Below are positions 1 through 6,000 of a DNA stretch of 50,371 bases, one piece after another. Positions within the stretch are counted from its first letter, which is position 1; every line of letters starts with the position of its first letter. Below the pieces are notes generated by a model, which saw nothing but the letters and a program-made list of their open reading frames with translations, was not told where the DNA came from and searched no databases. The stretch comes from Flavobacterium frigidimaris (GTDB taxonomy: Bacteria > Bacteroidota > Bacteroidia > Flavobacteriales > Flavobacteriaceae), in contig FQWG01000028.1 in the NCBI GenBank assembly GCA_900129595.1, forward strand, positions 1-50,371. Reading direction: 5' to 3'. The position numbers and the translations under genes are program-made.

Positions 1-10
1 CAACATAAAC

Positions 11-31
11 AACTGACAATCAGTTTTTTTT
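11..31 (+). terminator. weak rho-independent terminator
   Basis: AACTGA and TCAGTT form a 6-bp stem around a 3-nt loop, followed by a run of T. It probably ends a gene that lies left of the window. The stem is AT-rich, so it is a weak candidate. Confidence 0.4.
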
Positions 32-145
32 ATAAGATTATTTTATAAAATAAACGCCATACGAATTTTTCTAATTTAATTTTTAAACAGGCTCTAAGAA
101 AAAATATTTGGTTTGAATTAATGAAAAAATTGTTAGCCATGCTTA

Positions 146-313
146 ATGAATGGAAATAAATTAACTACTTCTACTAAAATAAATCGAGCAAAAGGTAAAT
201 GGCCTTTGGAGAGTCTATTGAATAATATTCAACAAAAAGAAGAACTCGGAATAAATTCTTTATTAGCAAATCATGCCATAAAAAATGCAGATGAAGGTAT
301 TAAAAAAAGGTAA
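146..313 (+). CDS. small hypothetical protein (55 aa)
   Basis: An ATG-started frame of 55 codons ends in TAA. The peptide begins MNGNKLTTSTKINRAKGKWP and is basic and probably helical, with no signal peptide or membrane segment. I do not recognise it. It stands between the terminator at the window start and a palindromic repeat (357-488). It could be a genuine small protein of the element, a cassette passenger, or a fragment of a decayed gene. Only an uninterrupted frame and a plausible composition support it. Confidence 0.3.
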   Translation: MNGNKLTTSTKINRAKGKWPLESLLNNIQQKEELGINSLLANHAIKNADEGIKKR

Positions 314-356
314 GTGAATTGATACTCAAAAAATAGTTGCTTAATAAGGACGAATA

Positions 357-488
357 GCCAACAGCTACAACAACGGATTTTGGCATTTGGCTTAATGGGA
401 AGTTGGTTTTATATTTGGTATGATTTGACAAATCCGAAAACAAGACTTAATTTAACCCCAAACCCCTTGCTAGTGCGAGAACGTTGGC
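357..488 (+). repeat. imperfect palindrome, attC-like cassette boundary
   Basis: The element begins GCCAAC (357-362) and ends with its exact complement GTTGGC (483-488). The arms continue as an imperfect inverted repeat: CTACAACAACGGATTTTGG on the left pairs roughly with the complement of the CCAAACCCCTTGCTAG region on the right. It ends 35 nt before the ATG of the gene at 524. A partial copy of the left arm follows that gene at 1257-1289. A palindrome on both sides of one promoterless gene resembles the recombination sites of integron-like cassettes, but no exact RYYYAAC/GTTRRRY core is present. Confidence 0.45.
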
Positions 489-523
489 AGTAATGATACT
501 GGCATAAAAATCAAAAAAATCTG

Positions 524-1252
524 ATGAAAGAAAATATATATTTAGAAGAACTTCTTCAGACAATGTCAGAAAATCAATATATTGGATTGGGAAATCCTAC
601 CGCCAAAATATTGTTTATAGGAAAAGAAGCTGGAGCTGAAATTGAAGAAGAAATGTTTCATGGAAGCGCTAAATCTTGGAGAGAAAAAGAATTTAATTAT
701 TCTGAAAGATATGTCCCAAAAGAAGCAAAGATCAGAAACTTAAATCATACTTGGCAAAGATATCAAAAACTATACGATTGTATTTTGTCAAATTTAAATA
801 TAGAATTTGATAAAAAAGACAAATATGAAATCAGTTTTATTGAAAATATATTTACTACAGAATTAAGCAATTTACAGGCACCAAACACAAAAGATGCAAA
901 AAAACAGGAGAAGTTTGGAGAAGAACTTAAATTAAGAAAAATAGAGTTTTTCAAAAGTAAATTTATTCAAGATTTTCAAATAGTGATAATATTTGCTAGT
1001 GATAATAAATACATAGAAACAGACCCAGGAGAAATATGTGAGTTATTCAATGTAAAATTTATTAAATTACATAATCTAAATGCAAAAGATAAAATTTGGA
1101 TACATTCAGAAAATAAAACTGAGAAAAAACCAAAATTATTAATTCACACAAGACAATTGACAAATAGAATTACTAACGAATTAATACCAAATATTTGTGA
1201 TGTTGTTGTGGATTTTTTGAAAACAAATTCAATACAATTAGAAAAACAATAG
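524..1252 (+). CDS. uracil-DNA glycosylase superfamily-like hypothetical protein
   Basis: A 242-residue soluble protein whose N-terminal motif IGLGNPTAKILFIGKEAG (about residues 20-37) resembles the beta-strand and glycine-rich active-site segment (GExPG type) of uracil-DNA glycosylase superfamily proteins. The middle is rich in Lys and Glu, and a later HTRQLTNRI segment could supply the C-terminal catalytic-loop histidine. There is no signal peptide. No canonical motif is complete, so enzymatic activity is uncertain and the family call is inference. The gene is single, is flanked by palindrome arms (357-488 and 1257-1289), and is very AT-rich compared with the transfer genes downstream. This suggests cassette-style acquisition, possibly as accessory or defence cargo. 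Confidence 0.5.
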   Translation: MKENIYLEELLQTMSENQYIGLGNPTAKILFIGKEAGAEIEEEMFHGSAKSWREKEFNYSERYVPKEAKIRNLNHTWQRYQKLYDCILSNLNIEFDKKDKYEISFIENIFTTELSNLQAPNTKDAKKQEKFGEELKLRKIEFFKSKFIQDFQIVIIFASDNKYIETDPGEICELFNVKFIKLHNLNAKDKIWIHSENKTEKKPKLLIHTRQLTNRITNELIPNICDVVVDFLKTNSIQLEKQ

Positions 1253-1256
1253 AAAA

Positions 1257-1289
1257 GCACTACTGCTAAAAGCCGTTTGGCATTGTCCA
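1257..1289 (+). repeat. partial copy of the cassette palindrome left arm
   Basis: The segment GCACTACTGCTAAAAGCCG followed by TTTGGCATT matches, with gaps, the left arm of the palindrome at 357-395 (AGCTACAACAACGG then TTTTGGCATT). It begins 5 nt after the stop codon of the preceding gene. No matching right arm ending GTTGGC is seen downstream, so this copy is truncated or the cassette array was cut here. Confidence 0.35.
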
Positions 1290-1373
1290 ATTATTCTTGT
1301 TTCAAAAATCGATTTTTTAGCATTTTAGAACAGAAATAAATATCCTAAAATAATTATTTCATCATCAAATTAG

Positions 1374-1396
1374 CCTCCCATTTGTGGAGGTTTTTT
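1374..1396 (+). terminator. rho-independent terminator
   Basis: CCTCC (1374-1378) and GGAGG (1386-1390) form a stem around a 7-nt loop and are followed directly by six T. It would end transcription of the cassette-like gene and insulate the transfer operon. Confidence 0.55.
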
Positions 1397-1576
1397 ATTT
1401 TTTTTTGCATTTATTTTATTTTTTTACCCTTGATTTTACTGGGGGTTCAACGGGGTACAATAGGGGTACAACAAAAAGTTGTACTTGTAGCAGTTTTATC
1501 TCTATCGTTTCTTTGCCTTGTAATAATGAAGATCCTGGCTTGGAATTATCAATTTACCGGGATTGTGAGAAACTAA
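1382..1576 (+). CDS. doubtful small hydrophobic ORF
   Basis: A 64-codon frame encodes a peptide with two hydrophobic stretches separated by LGVQRGTIGVQQK. Its only upstream start is a TTG inside the terminator hairpin, and the frame overlaps a second open frame two bases away (GTG at 1384). The middle of the region is a set of short repeats and a dyad (1441-1484), which suggests a DNA or RNA signal rather than coding selection. I list it because a one- or two-pass membrane peptide would suit the TraC/TraD position of such elements, but it may well not be a gene. Confidence 0.2.
   Translation: MWRFFIFFCIYFIFLPLILLGVQRGTIGVQQKVVLVAVLSLSFLCLVIMKILAWNYQFTGIVRN
1441..1484. repeat. iteron-like repeats with adjoining dyad
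   Basis: Three consecutive 10-11 nt units, GGGGTTCAAC, GGGGTACAATA and GGGGTACAAC, lead into a perfect inverted repeat GTACAAC-AAAAA-GTTGTAC (1466-1484). It lies between a terminator and the first clear transfer gene, so it may be an operator of the tra operon or another protein-binding site. Confidence 0.4.
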
Positions 1577-1600
1577 TGTAGAACGATAAAATGATGAGGT

Positions 1601-2080
1601 ATGTTTACAAACATTTCATGGAGTAATTACATAGTTGTAATTATTCTGCTATTGGCAAGCTGGTATTTATTTGTTGGATTTCGATTTTATTTTGATGACC
1701 TCAAAGAAGTCTTATCAGGAAGGCGGAAGCTTCAATTCCGTGGATTTGAAAACCCAAATTACCAAGATCCTAAATTTGAATTAAAAGCCCAAGAATCACC
1801 TGAAGAAATTTCAGAACAAGCTTCCTTCGGAGAGTTTGACACTACCTTTCAGGACGTTGATGCTCTGGTGGCACGATTAAAAACTTTTATTGCAGATTCC
1901 GCAAAGAAAAAATTAGTCAAAAAAGAATTTACCTATTATCTGCAGCTTCTCCTAAGAGAATTTCCCTCAGTTAAAAATTCCCCTTTTAATTCTTCAATAA
2001 GCGAGTTGATAGTTTCAGAATGTGACAAACTCGAATCAATCAATTTGACACAGAAGGAAGCAGAAGCCCTTTGGGAATAA
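1601..2080 (+). CDS. conjugative element membrane protein in TraD position
   Basis: A 159-residue protein with one N-terminal membrane segment (about residues 9-27, rich in Ile, Val and Leu), then FRFYFDDLKEVLSGRRK and a long acidic cytoplasmic tail. There is no cleavable signal peptide, so the N-in or N-out orientation is undecided. Proteins of this size and layout often precede the DUF4134 (TraE) gene in Bacteroidota conjugative elements. The function is not established and I assign none beyond membership of the transfer region. It is the first clear gene of the tra operon and is followed by the structured RNA at 2096-2186. The start at 1601 is the only early ATG before the membrane segment. 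Confidence 0.7.
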   Translation: MFTNISWSNYIVVIILLLASWYLFVGFRFYFDDLKEVLSGRRKLQFRGFENPNYQDPKFELKAQESPEEISEQASFGEFDTTFQDVDALVARLKTFIADSAKKKLVKKEFTYYLQLLLREFPSVKNSPFNSSISELIVSECDKLESINLTQKEAEALWE

Positions 2081-2095
2081 ACTCTAAAACAATAT

Positions 2096-2186
2096 AACGG
2101 AGGAATCGCCCCTGTCCATCCCGGCGCAGTATGGCAGATGTAACAGGAAAGTGGAACTGCGACAGCGGCTACACCTCCGTTTTTTT
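2096..2186 (+). ncRNA. compact structured RNA between the first tra gene and traE
   Basis: Three nested stems are visible. P1 is AACGGAGG (2096-2103) with CCTCCGTT (2174-2181), followed by a T run. P2 is GCCCCTGTC (2108-2116) with GACAGCGGC (2161-2169), broken by a single C.C mismatch. P3 is GCAGT (2126-2130) with ACTGC (2156-2160), stacked directly under P2 on the 3' side. The bulge CATC (2117-2120) can pair with GATG (2137-2140) inside the P3 loop, which would make a pseudoknot. The segment is far richer in GC than its surroundings and has no reading frame. It could be an attenuator or terminator controlling traE and later genes, a processed small RNA, or a ribozyme or riboswitch class. I cannot name a family. 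Confidence 0.65.
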
Positions 2187-2219
2187 ATCTGAATTTTTCA
2201 ACTTTAAAATAAATGTGCG

Positions 2220-2564
2220 ATGAAAAAATGGAATTGGAATTTTAAAAAGTTTATTGAGCAAAAAACAAATAATATCTGTAGGCTTCTGGCACAATTGTTT
2301 TTTGTAATCAGTTATGAAACCTATGCCCAAGATGGTCTGGCAGGAATTAACGAAGCTAACCAACAGGTTCGAAGTTACTTTGATGCAGGAACTGAACTGA
2401 TGTATGCCGTAGGAGCATTACTAGGTCTTATTGGCGCTGTGAAAGTATATCAAAAATGGAATGCAGGTGATCCTGATACCGGAAAAGTAGCGGCAGCCTG
2501 GTTTGGAAGTTGTGTTTTTCTGGTGGTAGTGGCCACCGTAATCAAATCCTTCTTTGGGATCTAA
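2220..2564 (+). CDS. traE: conjugative transfer protein TraE (DUF4134)
   Basis: A 114-residue membrane protein with a basic N-terminus, a hydrophobic signal-like segment (about residues 18-38, ending near YAQ), a periplasmic stretch DGLAGINEANQQVRSYFDAG, and two membrane segments around LMYAVGALLGLIGAVKVYQKW and AAWFGSCVFLVVVATVIKSFF. This is the layout of DUF4134/TraE of CTnDOT-type elements, a small VirB2/VirB3-like inner-membrane part of the type IV secretion system. The KWNAGDPDTGK loop between the two segments is characteristic. In CTnDOT traE is directly followed by traF. Here a DUF1896-like gene and a very large methyltransferase-helicase gene lie between them. The structured RNA lies just upstream and could control its expression. 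Confidence 0.85.
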   Translation: MKKWNWNFKKFIEQKTNNICRLLAQLFFVISYETYAQDGLAGINEANQQVRSYFDAGTELMYAVGALLGLIGAVKVYQKWNAGDPDTGKVAAAWFGSCVFLVVVATVIKSFFGI

Positions 2565-2575
2565 AGCAAGTCGCT

Positions 2576-3004
2576 ATGGAAGATCTACTCAAAGAAAAGT
2601 TATGGTTTTACATTATCCATAACAATCCAGATTTGATGTTTACACTACAGGAAGATTACAGTGTACTGGATTATCTCAATGAGAAAATAAGCAGTGTCAA
2701 ATCCCTATTGGACGAAATGTTATCTGACGGTACACCTAAATACATCATCGAAGAAATCTGTCTCAATATACTTACCGAAGATCTGAAACCTTCCCGGTTT
2801 TTATATATCCGTTCCCTTCTTTCAGATGAGTTTGAGAAAACTTATGCCGCTTTTCAGGAATCAGGTATCCTGACCTATGAGGTAATCAACCTTATGGAAA
2901 GCTGTAAGCCAGTTTTTGAAACCATTGGTTTTACTAAAGAAAATGAAGAAGACCCTAATTTGAGAAATGCCCTTATCGGTCAGATTGCTGACTATGTGAG
3001 TTGA
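2576..3004 (+). CDS. DUF1896-like protein
   Basis: The protein starts at ATG 2576 (MEDLLKEKLWFYIIHNNPDL) and has 142 residues. An in-frame start at 2510 would lie inside traE and add a meaningless N-terminus. It is soluble, acidic and all-helical in appearance, with a repeated pattern of EICLNIL/DEFEKTY helices. Small proteins of this type, usually called DUF1896, sit next to the large methyltransferase-helicase in Bacteroidota mobile elements, and here the methyltransferase gene begins 38 nt downstream. The role is unknown; a partner or regulator of the large enzyme is inferred from position only. The domain assignment rests on general resemblance and context. Confidence 0.55.
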   Translation: MEDLLKEKLWFYIIHNNPDLMFTLQEDYSVLDYLNEKISSVKSLLDEMLSDGTPKYIIEEICLNILTEDLKPSRFLYIRSLLSDEFEKTYAAFQESGILTYEVINLMESCKPVFETIGFTKENEEDPNLRNALIGQIADYVS

Positions 3005-3042
3005 GCTGTTTACAGCAGTGTGTAGAATGAAAAGGAGTAATT

Positions 3043-6000
3043 ATGGCTTACAATCTATCCCAAAAACTAAGTGCCAATATCGAGGCGATTACCATTGCAA
3101 TGCAATGGCAGAAAGGTGATGCTTTATCGAAAGAAGAAGTTGACGCGCTTAAAGGCTATGCCGGCTTTGGGGGACTCAAGGCTATTTTATATCCTCATGG
3201 TACTAACGAAGACTGGATAAAATCCGGAGCTACAAAAGAAGATTTGAAGCTGCATCCGGAAATGACAAGACTGCACGGAATACTGCAGGAAAACTATTCT
3301 GAAAAAGATTATAATTCAGTTGTTTCTTCACTTCGTAATAGTGTCCTTACCGCATTTTATACACCGGAAATTGTACCCAAAACTTTTTACAGGGCTTTGG
3401 AACAACAAGGCATTAATCCTAAAAGATTATACGAGCCATCAGCAGGATCAGGCATTTTTATCACTGAAGCAGAAAACACATTTTCAAATTTGGAACAGAT
3501 TACTGCTGTGGAAAAAGACCGATTGAGCGGACTGGTACTTTCAGCATTAAACAGTACACTTTCAACTAAAAATACCACTCATGTAATAGGACTCGAAGAA
3601 GCTCCAACAAATGACAACGGCAGTTATGATCTTGTGGTCAGCAATATTCCTTTTGGTAATTTTTCTGTTTATGACCAAGCCTATCCCGATAAAACGATTT
3701 CGGGGAAAATCCACAATTACTTCTTTGCAAAAGGATTGGACAAACTGGCTGATGGAGGTCTTATGGCTTATATTACAACAGACGGTTTTTTGAACAGTCC
3801 TTCTAATCAGAGCGTGCGAGAATATCTTTTTCAAAATGCGGATTTTGTGAGTGTGGCAGTTATGCCTGACAACCTGATGAAGCAAACAGGAAATACCGAT
3901 GCTCCTAATCATCTGCTTATTGTCCAAAAAAACGAGAATAAACAAACCCTGTCTGATAATGAAAATGAGCTGCTGCAAACCGTTGAACTGGAAAATGAAG
4001 TTGGAAAATACAACACCAATAAATATCTGCACAATAGACCCGAGCTCATCATTGGGAATGAAGTACAAGCCGGTAAAAACCAGTACGGACAAGCGCATCA
4101 AAGTGTGAGACAAAACGGTGATATTAATTCTATTAAAGATCGTCTTGCAGAAAATATTACCAAGGGATTAAAAGAAAACTTTAACCCGAAACGCTTTGAG
4201 AAGGCTCAAAAAACGGACATAGTTCAGCCCGCTGAAGCAATCGGGCAAAAATTCACTTATTTACCCATGCCCGAGAGTAAAGCAAGCGGTATTTCTGTCC
4301 AGCTTGGCTTGTTTGATACTGTACCTGCGGAAAACATCAACCGTGCAATGGATTATATCAATCCTCTTGATGAAACTGTAGTGGATAAAAAAACTGCACG
4401 GATACTGAGCACCATACGTACTACTGATAATCCCTCACATGAAAATGTTGTGCTGATTGCTGCTAAACAAAACAAGTCCAATCGGTATTTGTATAAATTA
4501 TATTCTAATGTAAAAGAAATTGACGGTTTTTCAGCCAATTGGATGAATGGCGGATTACTGCCTCATGAATTACTGGCTTTATCCAATACCCTTCAGTATT
4601 ATGATCACAAATATATTTACGAAGGAGACCAAACCCTGGAATCTGCCTTTAATCTGGAAAGACAGATTTATGAAGAAAATCTTTCATTCAAACCATTCTA
4701 CAAAGAAGGAACACTGGTTCGTCTTGGAGAAGCTGTTGGAATTATAAGTGATATTAATAACGAACACAAACAGGCTTTTTTTCAACCATTAGCATCGCAG
4801 GGTAATCTAAAATTTTACGATTCCTATATCCTAGTACGGGATAATTATCTGGAATTGTTTGAGAAAGAGCAACCAGATAAAGCTGGCAATGAAGAGGTTA
4901 GAAAAAATCTAGATGAGCAGTATACCAAATTTGTGTCCCACTATGGTATTTTGAATAGTGCTGAGAATCGCAGGCTAATCATGCAGGATTCCGCTTTTGG
5001 TTTCACTATTCTTTCTTCACTGGAACGCAAAGAAGGTGAACGTTATGTGAAGTCTGATATCTTAAGCGAATCTATAGCAAAACAGCAAGAGCGCTATTAT
5101 ACAGACGATCCAATTGAAGCACTAGCGCGAAGTCTGAATGAAAAAGGAGCTGTTGACTTAGGATTTATAACTGCTGCGACAGGACTTGAACAAAACGAGG
5201 TTATAGAGCATCTGAACCAGCATATCTATTTGAATCCTACAGGTCAGAATTGGGAAACTTCAGATCTCTATTTAAGCGGTAATGTTGTGGAAAAGTTACA
5301 GCAGGCTAAACATGCTGTACAACAGTATCCTGAAAACACACAATATTACAAAGGATTGCAGGCATTGGAAAAAGTACAGCCTGAGCGTATCCCTTTTGAA
5401 TTACTCGATTTTAATCTGGGTGAGAGATGGATTCCCACCCGATACTATGAGAATTTTGCCGGAAAATTATTTGACCAGCCAACTGAAATTAATTATTTCC
5501 CATCACTGGATACCTTTAAAGTAAGTACAGGGCACAATACAAAAATTGACAGAGAATTTTCGGTGACTCCCAAAAGCGGCAGAACCACTTATGGCTACAC
5601 GATATTGGAGTATGCGCTCGAAAATACGGCTCCCTTTTTTACCTATGAAGTTGAGGGAGTCGGCGGAAAACCGATCCGAATGCCGGACAATGAAGCCATA
5701 CAGCTTGCCCATCAAAAAATTGAAAACATCCGTAACGGCTTTATTGAGTGGCTGCAGGAATTGCCAATAAGCGATAAAAATGAACTGGAGAGCCTCTATA
5801 ATAATACGTTCAATTGTTACGTATTGCGAGAATATAATGGCAGTCATATGAGCTTTCCGGGTTTGGATAAAAAAGCCCTGGAGATTGAAGACTTGTACAG
5901 TTCGCAGAAAAATGCGGCATGGCGTATCATTCAGAGCCGTGGCGCTTTAATCGATCATGAGGTTGGGCTTGGAAAAACATTAACCATGATTGTGGCTGCC

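Noticed and set aside
1..31. Left end of the element with a direct repeat of the tRNA-side junction
   Set aside because: The hairpin here does not match the 21887-21928 terminator, and a serine recombinase would leave only a two-base core. The left end is not identified.
1384..1581. Cys/Gly/Ser-rich frame GGSTGYNRGTTKSCTCSS, considered as a possible modified peptide precursor
   Set aside because: Start codon lies inside a terminator and the frame competes with another over repeated DNA; no maturation genes are near.
2096..2186. Hammerhead or twister ribozyme in the structured RNA
   Set aside because: A CTGATGA core and the twister consensus are absent, although a GGAAAG segment is present.
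3562..4113. 183-codon frame on the minus strand inside the methyltransferase gene
   Set aside because: It is a shadow of the large plus-strand gene, has improbable composition and no family resemblance.
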